Source: Burkholderia anthina
GTDB taxonomy: Bacteria; Pseudomonadota; Gammaproteobacteria; Burkholderiales; Burkholderiaceae
Assembly: GCF_001547525.1 (NCBI RefSeq)
Contig: NZ_CM003768.1
Coordinates: forward strand, 2,914,001 to 2,978,000
DNA length: 64,000 nt
Direction: 5' to 3'
The number at the start of each line of letters is the position of its first letter. Position 1 is the first letter of the stretch. Shown here one piece after another: positions 41,392 through 50,214 of the stretch. The notes under the pieces are model-generated. The model had not been told where the DNA came from and ran no database searches. It worked only from the letters and a program-made list of their open reading frames with translations. The translations under genes and the position numbers were made by a program.

Positions 41392-42573
41392 ATGACGGAC
41401 GTAGTGATCGTATCGGCCGCGCGGACCGCGGTCGGCAAATTCGGCGGCTCGCTGGCGAAGGTGGCGGCGCCTGAACTGGGCGCGACGGTGATCCGCGCGG
41501 TGCTGGAGCGTGCGGGCGTGAAGCCCGAGCAGGTCAGCGAAGTGATCATGGGCCAGGTGCTGACGGCCGGCTCCGGGCAGAACCCGGCGCGGCAGTCGCT
41601 GATCAAGGCGGGGCTGCCGAGCGCCGTGCCGGGCATGACGATCAACAAGGTGTGCGGTTCGGGCCTGAAGGCCGTGATGCTGGCGGCGAACGCGATCGTC
41701 GCGGGCGACGCGGACATCGTGATCGCGGGCGGCCAGGAGAACATGAGCGCGGCGCCGCACGTGCTGCCGGGCTCGCGCGACGGCTTCCGGATGGGCGACG
41801 CGAAGCTGGTCGACACGATGATCGTCGACGGCCTGTGGGACGTGTACAACCAGTACCACATGGGCATCACGGCGGAGAACGTCGCGAAGGAATACGGGAT
41901 CACGCGCGAGGAGCAGGACGCGTTCGCGGCGCTGTCGCAGAACAAGGCGGAAGCCGCGCAGAAGGCCGGGCGCTTCGACGACGAGATCGTGCCGGTGTCG
42001 ATCCCGCAACGCAAGGGCGAGCCACTGCAGTTCGCGACCGACGAGTTCGTGCGTCACGGCGTGACGGCGGAATCGCTGGCCGGGCTGAAGCCGGCGTTCG
42101 CGAAGGACGGCTCGGTGACGGCGGCGAACGCGTCGGGGCTGAACGACGGCGCGGCGGCGGTGCTGGTGATGTCGGCGCAGAAGGCGGCGGCACTGGGCCT
42201 GACGCCGCTGGCGCGGATCAAGGCGTACGCGAACGCGGGCGTGGATCCGAGCGTGATGGGCATGGGTCCGGTGCCGGCCTCGCGCCGGTGCCTGGAGCGC
42301 GCGGGTTGGACGCCGGGCGACCTGGACCTGATGGAGATCAACGAGGCGTTCGCGGCGCAGGCGCTGGCGGTGCACAAGCAGATGGGCTGGGACACGTCGA
42401 AGGTGAACGTGAACGGCGGGGCGATCGCGATCGGCCACCCGATCGGCGCGTCGGGCTGCCGGATCCTGGTGACGCTGCTGCACGAGATGGCCAAGCGCGA
42501 TGCGAAGCGCGGGCTGGCGTCGCTGTGCATCGGCGGCGGGATGGGCGTCGCGCTCGCGGTCGAGCGTGTCTGA
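41392..42573 (+). CDS. phaA: Acetyl-CoA acetyltransferase (beta-ketothiolase PhaA)
   Basis: Condenses two acetyl-CoA to acetoacetyl-CoA. The 393 residues match PhaA exactly in length. The nucleophile is Cys88 in NKVCGSGLK; the other catalytic residues lie in [14 protein letters not shown] (His near 348) and SLCIGGGMG (Cys near 378). The ATG at 41392 has AGGAA at 7 nt; an in-frame ATG 15 nt upstream is possible. With phaB 219 nt downstream it forms the first two steps of PHB synthesis. Confidence 0.95.
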   Translation: MTDVVIVSAARTAVGKFGGSLAKVAAPELGATVIRAVLERAGVKPEQVSEVIMGQVLTAGSGQNPARQSLIKAGLPSAVPGMTINKVCGSGLKAVMLAANAIVAGDADIVIAGGQENMSAAPHVLPGSRDGFRMGDAKLVDTMIVDGLWDVYNQYHMGITAENVAKEYGITREEQDAFAALSQNKAEAAQKAGRFDDEIVPVSIPQRKGEPLQFATDEFVRHGVTAESLAGLKPAFAKDGSVTAANASGLNDGAAAVLVMSAQKAAALGLTPLARIKAYANAGVDPSVMGMGPVPASRRCLERAGWTPGDLDLMEINEAFAAQALAVHKQMGWDTSKVNVNGGAIAIGHPIGASGCRILVTLLHEMAKRDAKRGLASLCIGGGMGVALAVERV

Positions 42574-42792
42574 GCAGTGATTGACGGCACGGTTCGCTTG
42601 CGGCGCGCGCCAGCGCCGCGGGCGAGCTGCGCGGGTGTCGCGCAAGACGGGAAATCGACAATAAGCGCGAGGTACCGATGCGTGCCGCGCCCGCGACGCG
42701 GGGCGGCCGTGCATCGAAGCGGTGGGGCGGCAGCAGGTGCGAGGCCGTCGCCCCGTCTTTCATCGATTACTTTTTTGTCGGTAATTCATAGT

Positions 42793-43536
42793 ATGACTAA
42801 GCGAATCGCAGTTGTGACAGGTGGGATGGGCGGTCTCGGCGAAGCGGTCAGCATCCGGTTGAACGACGCGGGCCACCGGGTCGTCGTCACGTATTCGCCG
42901 AACAACGCCGGCGCGGACCGCTGGCTGACCGAGATGCATGCGGCCGGTCGCACGTTCCTTGCGTACCCTGTGGACGTGGCCGATCACGACTCGTGCCGGG
43001 AATGCATCGAGACGATCGTGCGGGACGTCGGCCCGGTCGACATTCTCGTGAACAACGCGGGCATCACGCGCGACATGACGCTGCGCAAGCTCGACAAGGT
43101 CAACTGGGACGCGGTGATCCGCACGAACCTCGACTCCGTGTTCAACATGACGAAGCCGGTCTGCGACGGCATGGTCGAGCGCGGCTGGGGCCGCATCGTC
43201 AACATCTCGTCGGTGAACGGCTCGAAGGGTTCGGTCGGCCAGACCAACTACGCGGCCGCGAAGGCCGGCATGCACGGCTTCACGAAATCGCTCGCGCTCG
43301 AGGTCGCGCGCAAGGGCGTGACGGTGAACACGGTGTCGCCGGGCTACCTCGCGACGAAGATGGTCACCGCGATCCCGCAGGACATCCTCGACGCAAAGAT
43401 CCTCCCGCAGATTCCGGTGGGCCGGCTCGGCAAGCCCGAGGAAGTCGCGGCGCTGGTGGCGTACCTGTGCTCGGAGGAGGCCGGCTTCGTGACGGGCTCC
43501 AACATCGCGATCAACGGCGGTCAGCACATGCACTGA
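42793..43536 (+). CDS. phaB: Acetoacetyl-CoA reductase PhaB
   Basis: NADPH-dependent SDR reductase making (R)-3-hydroxybutyryl-CoA for PHB. The 247 residues have the cofactor motif VTGGMGGLGEA, NNAGITRDMTLRKL, the catalytic NISSVNGSKGSVGQTNYAAAKAG (Ser-Tyr-Lys) and C-terminal GQHMH, all close to PhaB rather than FabG. PHB synthase phaC is not in the window. A 9-bp hairpin (43546-43574), without a T tract, follows. Confidence 0.95.
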   Translation: MTKRIAVVTGGMGGLGEAVSIRLNDAGHRVVVTYSPNNAGADRWLTEMHAAGRTFLAYPVDVADHDSCRECIETIVRDVGPVDILVNNAGITRDMTLRKLDKVNWDAVIRTNLDSVFNMTKPVCDGMVERGWGRIVNISSVNGSKGSVGQTNYAAAKAGMHGFTKSLALEVARKGVTVNTVSPGYLATKMVTAIPQDILDAKILPQIPVGRLGKPEEVAALVAYLCSEEAGFVTGSNIAINGGQHMH

Positions 43537-43644
43537 CGCGCGGCGGCCCGCACGGCATTCGCGCGCGTGCGGGCAGCGTTGCGCACCATCCCGTGCCGGA
43601 GCGACGGCAGGCGCGCCGCTTCGGCCTCGCATTCCGGAGGACGC

Positions 43645-43878
43645 ATGGGCGACACCTGGATGGGACTCGTGATCGGCGGCACGGCACTGGCCGTCGCGCT
43701 GACGATGGCGATTTCGCTCTACCGGCTCGAGCGGCGCCGCGCGCGGCTGTTGCGGAATTTCGATCATCGCGATTGCGGGCTCGCAGCGTACGGCAAGTGC
43801 TTCGCGCGCAGGCCGGCCAGGCCGCTGCGCCGCGCACGTTGGCCGTCGCGCCGACGCGTTGCGATCGGTGATCGATGA
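43645..43878 (+). CDS. Small predicted single-pass membrane protein
   Basis: A 77-residue ORF beginning MGDTWMGLVIGGTALAVALTMAISLYRLE, with one transmembrane helix (residues 6-25) and a very basic C-terminus rich in Arg. The ATG is preceded by GGAGG at an ideal 4-5 nt. Codon use is consistent with the genome. No family was recognised, and translation is plausible but unproven. It lies 108 nt after phaB and converges on the end of the polyene operon. Confidence 0.5.
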   Translation: MGDTWMGLVIGGTALAVALTMAISLYRLERRRARLLRNFDHRDCGLAAYGKCFARRPARPLRRARWPSRRRVAIGDR

Positions 43879-43936
43879 GCGGCCGATCGGCGGTCACGTC
43901 CCGCGCGCATGCCGTCCGCGACGCGTGGGCGCGGGA

Positions 43937-44236
43937 TCAGTCGGTCCTTTCGCCCTTCCCGGCCGATTCGCCCGAGTCGTTCTTGTGGAAGATCCGCTTC
44001 GTCGTGCGCTTGGTGGCTTCCCAGCCTTCGCGCGACGCATGGGCGACGCCGTGTCCGACCGCCTTCGCGGCGCTCGCGGTCGCGTGGCCGAAGCTGCGCG
44101 CCGCTTCGCCGGTCTTGTGCGCGGCTTCCTTCGAATCGCGCTTGATGTCCTGCTTCACTTCCGAGAGGTCCGCGTGGGCGAGCGGGCTGAGCAGCGCCAG
44201 AACGAGCGCGGCGCCAATGAACTGACGAACTTTCAC
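43937..44236 (-). CDS. Small exported helical protein at the end of the aryl-polyene operon
   Basis: A 99-residue protein starting at GTG 44236, with AAGGAA 7 nt upstream. An ATG at 44266 overlapping the dehydratase stop is the alternative. It has a signal peptide (KVRQFIGAALVLALLSPLAHA). A charged amphipathic stretch rich in Lys, Ala and His follows (SEVKQDIKRDSKEAAHKTGE, HATASAAKAVGHGVAHASRE), with a heptad-like pattern. No family was recognised. It is 26 nt downstream of the dehydratase gene on the same strand, so it may be the last gene of that operon. It could be a periplasmic membrane-binding or stress protein, which is a guess. Confidence 0.6.
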   Translation of the reverse strand: MKVRQFIGAALVLALLSPLAHADLSEVKQDIKRDSKEAAHKTGEAARSFGHATASAAKAVGHGVAHASREGWEATKRTTKRIFHKNDSGESAGKGERTD

Positions 44237-44262
44237 GACCGGGTTCCTTGAGGTAAGCCTCG

Positions 44263-44766
44263 TCATCGAGGTTTCGGGTTGCCGGCAGGCGCCGGTTGAA
44301 ACGCGCCGGCGTTCGATGCGTCGAGCATCACCGCCGCGCGGCCGGACAGCAGCACGCGCTCGCCGCAGCGCAGCGCGAAGCCGTACAGCACCGAGCGGCC
44401 GTCGCCGCTCACGCGTTGCGCGTCCACGGTGAGCGGCTGCGCGAAGATGTCGAGCCGGTCGACGAACGCGTCGACGTTGCGCACGCTCGCGAGATAGCCG
44501 GCGCGCGGGCGTGCATCGTGCGCACCGAGCAGCGCGCCGTGCACGGCCATCGCCTGCGCCGCGTATTCGATGCCGCAGACCGCCGCGAGCCGCCCGTGCG
44601 CGCGCAGCGGGTTGTGCGGATCGCGGTGGCTCGTCGCGGTGCAGCGGATGCGTTCGGCATCCCACGCATCGACCGAATCGAGCACGCACATCGCGCCGGC
44701 GTGCGGAATGTGCGCGGCAATCCACGCGTGGTCGAGCGGCGGGGCCGGTGCGGCGGTTGCGTTCAT
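44263..44766 (-). CDS. 3-hydroxyacyl-ACP dehydratase, ApeP-like
   Basis: A 167-residue hotdog-fold dehydratase. HIPHAGAMCVLDSVDAWD near residue 20 corresponds to the FabZ active-site His region, and GRLAAVCGIEYAAQAMAVHGAL corresponds to the central helix with the acidic catalytic residue. The family (COG4706) is typical of aryl-polyene clusters. It would dehydrate 3-hydroxyacyl-ACP intermediates. It overlaps the preceding ketosynthase-like gene by 4 nt. A second dehydratase domain is fused to the ligase at 51829-53610. Confidence 0.85.
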   Translation of the reverse strand: MNATAAPAPPLDHAWIAAHIPHAGAMCVLDSVDAWDAERIRCTATSHRDPHNPLRAHGRLAAVCGIEYAAQAMAVHGALLGAHDARPRAGYLASVRNVDAFVDRLDIFAQPLTVDAQRVSGDGRSVLYGFALRCGERVLLSGRAAVMLDASNAGAFQPAPAGNPKPR

Positions 44767-45581
44767 CGCGCGCGCTCCGCCAAGGTCCCGGGCATCGCGA
44801 CGTCGACCTGAAGGCGCGTGTCGTCCAGATAGTCGAGCACGACGCGCGTCGTACGTTGCGTGGCGAGCGCCTCGAGCAACGGCAGCACGCGCGCGGCCGG
44901 ATTGCCGTTGCGCAGTGCGTCGAGCCCGGCGTGCGCGAGCGCCGTCGCGGGTGCGTCGGTGAGTTGGACGTCGATACGGGCGAGCGCTCGCTCGCTGGCT
45001 TCCGGCGCCAACACGAGCGCGACGCCGAACGCGTCGCCGATCGGCCGCACCGCGCGCAGCGGTTCCGGATAGTCGGTGTCGTACGCGATCAGCAGGCTCG
45101 GCACGCGATCGACGACGACCTGGCACAGGCTTTCGAGCAGGCCGGCGGCAAAGCTGCCGTCGTGCGCGCACAGCACGTTCGACGTCGCCATCGCGCGGGT
45201 CGCGATGCTCCAGTAGCCGGCCGGCGCGTTGTGCACCGAGTTGTGGAAGCGGGTCGGCGACAACTGGCGATCGTCGCCGGCCAGCGTTTCGCAGATCGCG
45301 TGGCAGTTCTGGCCGTCGCCGCCGGATGCGCTGAACACGGTCGCGAGCGTCGCGGCGTCGCGGCCGCTCGCGGCCACCGCTTCGTGGCCGACCGCGAGCG
45401 CGGCGCGCACGACGGGGCCCGTGCGACGCCGCTCGGCCGACGGCAGGCCGGCGGGCGGCGGCAGCTCGGTGCGGGCAGGCACGTAGGGCGCGCGGCCCGC
45501 GAGCACGTCGGCCGCGTGCGGCCAGCCGTTCAATCCCGGGCCGACGAGGCCGATGCTTTCGATGAAGGCGGTGAGCGTCAT
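44763..45581 (-). CDS. Ketosynthase-like chain-length factor, ApeC-like
   Basis: A 272-residue protein of the ketoacyl-synt_2 type, shorter than a full ketosynthase (about 400). FSASGGDGQNCHAICETLAGDDRQLSPTRFHNSVHNAPAGYWSIA is characteristic. Where a ketosynthase has its TACSSG nucleophile, this protein reads LCAHDGSFAAGLLE, so a normal active-site Cys context is missing. In aryl-polyene systems such a partner pairs with the active ketosynthase as a chain-length factor. It lies 8 nt after the KS gene and overlaps the dehydratase gene. Confidence 0.85.
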   Translation of the reverse strand: MTLTAFIESIGLVGPGLNGWPHAADVLAGRAPYVPARTELPPPAGLPSAERRRTGPVVRAALAVGHEAVAASGRDAATLATVFSASGGDGQNCHAICETLAGDDRQLSPTRFHNSVHNAPAGYWSIATRAMATSNVLCAHDGSFAAGLLESLCQVVVDRVPSLLIAYDTDYPEPLRAVRPIGDAFGVALVLAPEASERALARIDVQLTDAPATALAHAGLDALRNGNPAARVLPLLEALATQRTTRVVLDYLDDTRLQVDVAMPGTLAERAR

Positions 45582-45589
45582 GGCGGACC

Positions 45590-46801
45590 TCAACGGCGGT
45601 CGTGATCGGCGCGGCCGAGGATCAGGCTGCAGTTCGTGCCGCCGAAGCCGAACGAATTGGAGAGGACGGCGCGCACGCGCGTGTCGCGGCTCGCGAGCAC
45701 GTAATCGGCGACGAGCGCCGGGTCGGGCTGCGTCGTGTTGACGCCGGCCGGCACGAATTGCTCGCGCAGCGCGAGCGCGGCGACGATCGCTTCCAGCGCG
45801 CCGGCCGCGCCGAGCGTGTGGCCGGTCGCGCCCTTCGTCGAGCTGCACGGCGTGCGCGCGAACAATGCGCCGACCGCGCGGCTTTCCGCTGCGTCGTTGC
45901 TTGGCGTCGCGGTGCCGTGCAGGTTCACGTAGTCGATATCGTGCGCGCCGAGGCCGGCGGACGCGAGCGCCTGTTCGATCGCGGCGCGCGCGCCGAGCCC
46001 TTCCGGATGCGGCGACGACATATGGTGCGCGTCGCTCGATTCGCCGATGCCGAGCAGCAGGATCGCGTCGCCGTCGAGCGCGGCAGGCGCGGCCGGGGCG
46101 CGTTCGACGAGCGCGAACGCGGCGGCCTCGCCGATCGAGATGCCGTCGCGCGCGACGTCGAACGGCCGGCACGGCTGGCGCGACAGCAGTTCCAGCGAAT
46201 TGAAACCGTACAGCGTGGTCAGGCACAGCGAATCGACGCCGCCGACGACGGCCGCGTCGATCAGCCCGGCCTCGATCATGCGGCGCGCGGAGCCGAACAC
46301 CTTCGCGCCAGACGAGCACGCGGACGAGATCGCCATCGCCGGCCCGCGCAGCGCGAAATACGCGCGTACGAACGCGGCCGGCGAATACGGGTTGTGCGTG
46401 TGCGCATAGCGGAAGTCGGCCGGCAACGCGCCGCTCGTCGGGTCGCGGCGCCGGTACGCGCGTTCGGTTTCGAGGATGCCGGCCGTGCTCGTGCCGACGA
46501 ACACGCCCACGCGTGCGGCGCCGTAGCGCGCGACCGCCGCCGCGACGCGCGCATCGAAGCCGTCCTGCGTCAGGCCGAGTTGCGCGAGGCGGTTGTTGCG
46601 GCACTCGAAGTCGGCGAGATCGGCGCGTACGGGCCGCGCATCGACGCCGTCCACCGCGCCGATCCACGTGTCGAGATCCGCACGCTCGAAGTTGCACGGC
46701 ACGAGCCCGCCGCGGGCGTGGCGCAGCGCATCGAGGGTCGCGTCGAGGCCGCGGCCGATGCAGCTGGTGGCGGTGAAGTGCGAGAGCAGGAGAGGGTTCA
46801 C
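45590..46801 (-). CDS. Beta-ketoacyl-ACP synthase, ApeO-like
   Basis: Condensing enzyme of the polyene chain, about 403 residues. The full Cys-His-His triad is visible: Cys in SSACSSGAKVFG, His in NLHGTATPSND and His in STKGATGHTLGAAGA, with the C-terminal SNSFGFGGTN loop. A GTG at 46801 gives MNPLLLSHFTATSCIGRG, which fits the family; an in-frame start at 46849 is also open. It probably works as a heterodimer with the Cys-less KS-like protein encoded next. Confidence 0.88.
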   Translation of the reverse strand: MNPLLLSHFTATSCIGRGLDATLDALRHARGGLVPCNFERADLDTWIGAVDGVDARPVRADLADFECRNNRLAQLGLTQDGFDARVAAAVARYGAARVGVFVGTSTAGILETERAYRRRDPTSGALPADFRYAHTHNPYSPAAFVRAYFALRGPAMAISSACSSGAKVFGSARRMIEAGLIDAAVVGGVDSLCLTTLYGFNSLELLSRQPCRPFDVARDGISIGEAAAFALVERAPAAPAALDGDAILLLGIGESSDAHHMSSPHPEGLGARAAIEQALASAGLGAHDIDYVNLHGTATPSNDAAESRAVGALFARTPCSSTKGATGHTLGAAGALEAIVAALALREQFVPAGVNTTQPDPALVADYVLASRDTRVRAVLSNSFGFGGTNCSLILGRADHDRR

Positions 46802-46864
46802 GAGAGTCGCATCCGATGGCCGGAACGGGCGCTGCAGCAGGGCCCGCACGCGCGCCGTTCGAGG

Positions 46865-47749
46865 TCAGATCTTATCAAACGGGGGTGCCGGAACGCCCGG
46901 CTGGCCGGGCGGTTCGGGCGCGAGCGCCGCGCGCAAGGTGGTCCAGTGCAGTTGCGCGTTGGCGGCTGCGCGCAGCACCGCGGGCAGCACGTCGAGCACG
47001 ACCGGTTCGCCGCGCGCATCGCGCGCTGCGTGACCGTCGTGCACGAGCAGGATGTCGCGCGCATCGAGCCCGTGCAGCAGGCGGCGCGTGACGGTCGCGG
47101 CGTCGCGCGCACGCGTGTCGAAGCCGCGCCGCGTCCAGCTCGCGAGTTGCAGGCCGAATTCGCACAGCACGGGTTCGAGAAACGGATTGCGCAGGCCGGC
47201 CGGCGCGCGGAAGAACAGCGGGCGCGTGCCGGCGATGTCGGTCAGCGTCTGCTGCGCGGCGGCGATTTCGCGCCGCAGCGCAGCCGGCCCCGATAGCGAG
47301 AAGGTATGGCGGTGCCGCTGGCTGTGGTTCTCCACCGCATGGCCGCGCGCGACGATCGCCTCGATCCACCGCGGATGACGGCGTGCGAGATCGCCGATGC
47401 AGAAGAACGTCGCGCGCGCGTCGTAACGGTCGAGCAGGTCGAGCACGCGCGGCGTGACGTCCGGGTCGGGGCCGTCGTCGATCGTCAGCGCGATGCGGCG
47501 GCCCGCGCCGGCCGGCAGGCGCGTCCAGTTCGGGCCGAGCAGCGTGCTGCGCGGCCACAGGCCGGCCGCGGTCAGCGCGAGATGCGACGCGACCACGCCG
47601 CCGACGGCCCACGGCCACGCGGCTGGTTGCGCGATCATGGCGGCGGCCGCGCCCGCGTGCAGCGCGGCGGCGCCCGCGATCAGCGGCGTCGGCTTCCAGC
47701 GGCGCGCGTCGCCGGTATCGCGCGGGGGGATGAAAGGCGGCACGTTCAT
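46865..47749 (-). CDS. NodB-type polysaccharide deacetylase inside the aryl-polyene operon
   Basis: A 294-residue protein with two N-terminal transmembrane helices (about residues 23-67), then a carbohydrate-esterase-4 domain. ALTIDDGPDPD gives the catalytic and metal Asp, ENHSQRH the two metal His, FFRAPAGLRNPF the RxPxG motif, and ILLVHDGH the C-terminal His motif. All metal ligands look intact, so it should be active. It overlaps the exporter gene by 4 nt, so it is cotranslated with polyene genes. It may deacetylate a GlcNAc-type sugar that carries the polyene; the substrate is inference. Confidence 0.85.
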   Translation of the reverse strand: MNVPPFIPPRDTGDARRWKPTPLIAGAAALHAGAAAAMIAQPAAWPWAVGGVVASHLALTAAGLWPRSTLLGPNWTRLPAGAGRRIALTIDDGPDPDVTPRVLDLLDRYDARATFFCIGDLARRHPRWIEAIVARGHAVENHSQRHRHTFSLSGPAALRREIAAAQQTLTDIAGTRPLFFRAPAGLRNPFLEPVLCEFGLQLASWTRRGFDTRARDAATVTRRLLHGLDARDILLVHDGHAARDARGEPVVLDVLPAVLRAAANAQLHWTTLRAALAPEPPGQPGVPAPPFDKI

Positions 47750-50214
47750 GCGCGGCCTCCTTGCTGGTGATTGCCGACCACCGCCGCGGCGCGCGGCGCG
47801 AGAATCGCCGCGAACGCGAGCGCGAGCATCGCGCCGGGGCCGACGGTCAGCCCGAAGGTTTCGAGCAGCGGCACGCGCGACAGCGCGAGCAGCCCGAAGC
47901 CGGCGACCGTCGCGAGGTTCGCGATCAGCAGCGACACCAGCGTGTACGGCGTGACGGGCTGCGCGTCGCCGCGCCGGCAGAAGAACAGCGCGTAGTTCGA
48001 GCCGACCGCGACGATCAGCAGCATCCCGACGAGGTGCAGGATCGTCAGTTGCACGCCGGCGAGCGCGAAACCGGCCGTCACGACCAGCACGGCCGCAACG
48101 AGCGGGGCGAGGGCGCGCGCGGCGAGCCGGGGCGAGCGCAGCGCGATCAGCAGCAGCACGGCGATCACGGCGAATCCCGCGAGCGACAGCCGGATGTCTT
48201 CCTGCACGTAGCTCACGTACAGCCGATCGGCTTCGGCCTTCATGTCGACGAACAGCGCATCGGGCACGCCCGCGCGCGCGACGGCGGCGCGAATCCGCGC
48301 GGCGTCGACGCTCGACGCCGGCTGCGCGGTGCGCGCGGCGTCCGGCGCACGCAGCGGCAGCATCGCGCTCCAGCGGCCGTCGCGTTCGGTCAGCAGCGCG
48401 TCGACGGCGAGCGCCATCGACGTGCCGCGCAGGTCCGCGCGCGTCAACGGCGGCGCGCGACGCGCGGCGTCGACGTCGGCGACGAACGGCGCGAACAGGT
48501 CGGGTTTCACCGCGATCGGCTGGTTCGCGACGGCAACGCGCATCCGTTCGGCGAGTACGTTCGCCTCCGGCAGGCTCGCCTGGCGTGCGCGCTGCGCGGC
48601 GTCGCTCGGCAGGTAGCGTGCAGGGTTGTCGAAACCGCCGAGCGTGCCGCGGTCGACGAGCGGCTGCAATTGCGCGGCCACTTTTTCCGCGCGTTCGAGT
48701 GCGGCCTGTTCGGTCGGCGCGGCAATCACGACGAGGTAGCGCACGTTGGGCGCGCCGACGTCGGCGCGCAGCCGTGCGTCGAGCGCCTGCGCCTGTGCCG
48801 GCACGGGGCTGAGCGCCGCGAGCTCGCGGCTCCACAGGCCGTCGCGATGCAGCGCGAGCGTCGCGCACGCGGCAACCACGAGTACCGCGAGCGGCCAGCG
48901 CAGCCGCGGCGCGGCGTCGGCCGCGCGCGCGAGCACGGCGCCGACGCGCGATACGTCGCGAATCGCGACATGCTCGCTGCGCAGGTGCGGCAGCACGAAG
49001 CGCGTGACGAGCGCGGCGGCCGTCAGCCCGACGATCGAATAGAGCCCGAGTTGCACGAGGCCCGGGAATCCGGAGAACAGCATCGACGCGAACCCGCACA
49101 CCGAAGTCAGCACGCCGAGCCGGATCGTCGGCCAGTACGCGGCGACCCACGCGCGCGTCGCGTCGGCCGGGTGCGCGGCGCCGCGCGTGCCGACCGATGC
49201 CGATTGCACGAACAGGTAGATCGAATAGTCGACGGCTTCTCCGATCAGCGTCGTGCCGAACCCGAGCGTCAGCCCGTGGACCGTGCCGAACGCGACGCTG
49301 ACCGCCGCGATTCCGGCCGCGACGCCCGTCAGCACCGGCAGCAAGCCGAGCGCGAGCGTGCGCGGTGAACGGTAGAGCGTGAGCAGCAGCGCGACGATCA
49401 GCACGACGCTCGCCGTCGACAGCCGCTCGACGTCGTGCCGGATCGTGTCGCGCATGTCGACCGAGAACACGCCGGGGCCCGTCATCGCGAGCGTCGCCGC
49501 GTTCGCGTTCGGCACGGCCCGCGTCGCGGCCGCAAACGCGCGGCGCACGGCGTCGATCGCGCGGGCCTGCGCGTCGGTATCGGAGCCGGCGGCGGCCGTC
49601 TGCACGACCAGCACCGCGCGCGTGCCGTCGCGCGACGCCCACACGCCGTCGCGGCTCGCGGGCTCGGCCGCGCCGTCGAGGCCGTCGACGAGCGCGGCGA
49701 CTTCGCCGGTCGGATCGCGCGGCAGCATCGCCTTCGCGACGAGGCCGGCCGACGAACTCAGCAGGTCGAGGCTGTCGCCGAGCGCCTGGTGCAGGCCGTC
49801 GGCGCTGAAGCGCTGCGGCGTGACGGCCGGGCTCAGCAGATAGCGGTGATCGAAGATGAACTGCCGGTCGCGCGCGTCGTTCGCGGCTTCGCCGTTGTGA
49901 ACGGCCGCGAACCGCGGATCGGCGCGCAGCGTGCCGGCGACGCGCCGCGACAGCGCGGCGCGCGTGGCCGCATCGCCGCCGTCGATCGCGACGAGGATCA
50001 GGCGCGACACGATGCCGTCGCGCAACTGGTCGACGAGCACGCGCTGCCCGGCGCTCGGCGCGTTCGGCAGGAACGCGGACAGGTCGGCCGTGAAGTGCGC
50101 GCGCCCGATCGCGACGCCGCACGCGACGAGCGCGAGCAGCCATACGAGCACCGCGCGCTGCCGCCATGCGGGCACGCGGCGGGCGACGGGGGAGGAGCGC
50201 ATGCGATCGTCCAT
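47746..50214 (-). CDS. MMPL/RND-family exporter, ApeM-like
   Basis: An 822-residue inner-membrane exporter with the duplicated RND layout. One N-terminal helix (AVLVWLLALVACGVAIG) and a large periplasmic loop (about 35-250) are followed by a five- or six-helix cluster with GFGTTLIGEAVDYSIYLFV near residue 315. A second helix (about 445), a second loop and a second cluster (LSLAGFAVIAVLLLIALRS, VGSNYALFF) follow. It probably moves the finished lipid-linked polyene toward the outer membrane together with the LolA-like protein. It overlaps that gene by 1 nt. Confidence 0.88.
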   Translation of the reverse strand: MDDRMRSSPVARRVPAWRQRAVLVWLLALVACGVAIGRAHFTADLSAFLPNAPSAGQRVLVDQLRDGIVSRLILVAIDGGDAATRAALSRRVAGTLRADPRFAAVHNGEAANDARDRQFIFDHRYLLSPAVTPQRFSADGLHQALGDSLDLLSSSAGLVAKAMLPRDPTGEVAALVDGLDGAAEPASRDGVWASRDGTRAVLVVQTAAAGSDTDAQARAIDAVRRAFAAATRAVPNANAATLAMTGPGVFSVDMRDTIRHDVERLSTASVVLIVALLLTLYRSPRTLALGLLPVLTGVAAGIAAVSVAFGTVHGLTLGFGTTLIGEAVDYSIYLFVQSASVGTRGAAHPADATRAWVAAYWPTIRLGVLTSVCGFASMLFSGFPGLVQLGLYSIVGLTAAALVTRFVLPHLRSEHVAIRDVSRVGAVLARAADAAPRLRWPLAVLVVAACATLALHRDGLWSRELAALSPVPAQAQALDARLRADVGAPNVRYLVVIAAPTEQAALERAEKVAAQLQPLVDRGTLGGFDNPARYLPSDAAQRARQASLPEANVLAERMRVAVANQPIAVKPDLFAPFVADVDAARRAPPLTRADLRGTSMALAVDALLTERDGRWSAMLPLRAPDAARTAQPASSVDAARIRAAVARAGVPDALFVDMKAEADRLYVSYVQEDIRLSLAGFAVIAVLLLIALRSPRLAARALAPLVAAVLVVTAGFALAGVQLTILHLVGMLLIVAVGSNYALFFCRRGDAQPVTPYTLVSLLIANLATVAGFGLLALSRVPLLETFGLTVGPGAMLALAFAAILAPRAAAVVGNHQQGGRA

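Noticed and set aside
46865..50167. An 1100-codon ORF that would fuse deacetylase and exporter regions
   Set aside because: Only the last 294 codons (from 47749) encode a recognisable protein; the rest is Arg/Ala-rich shadow of the exporter frame.
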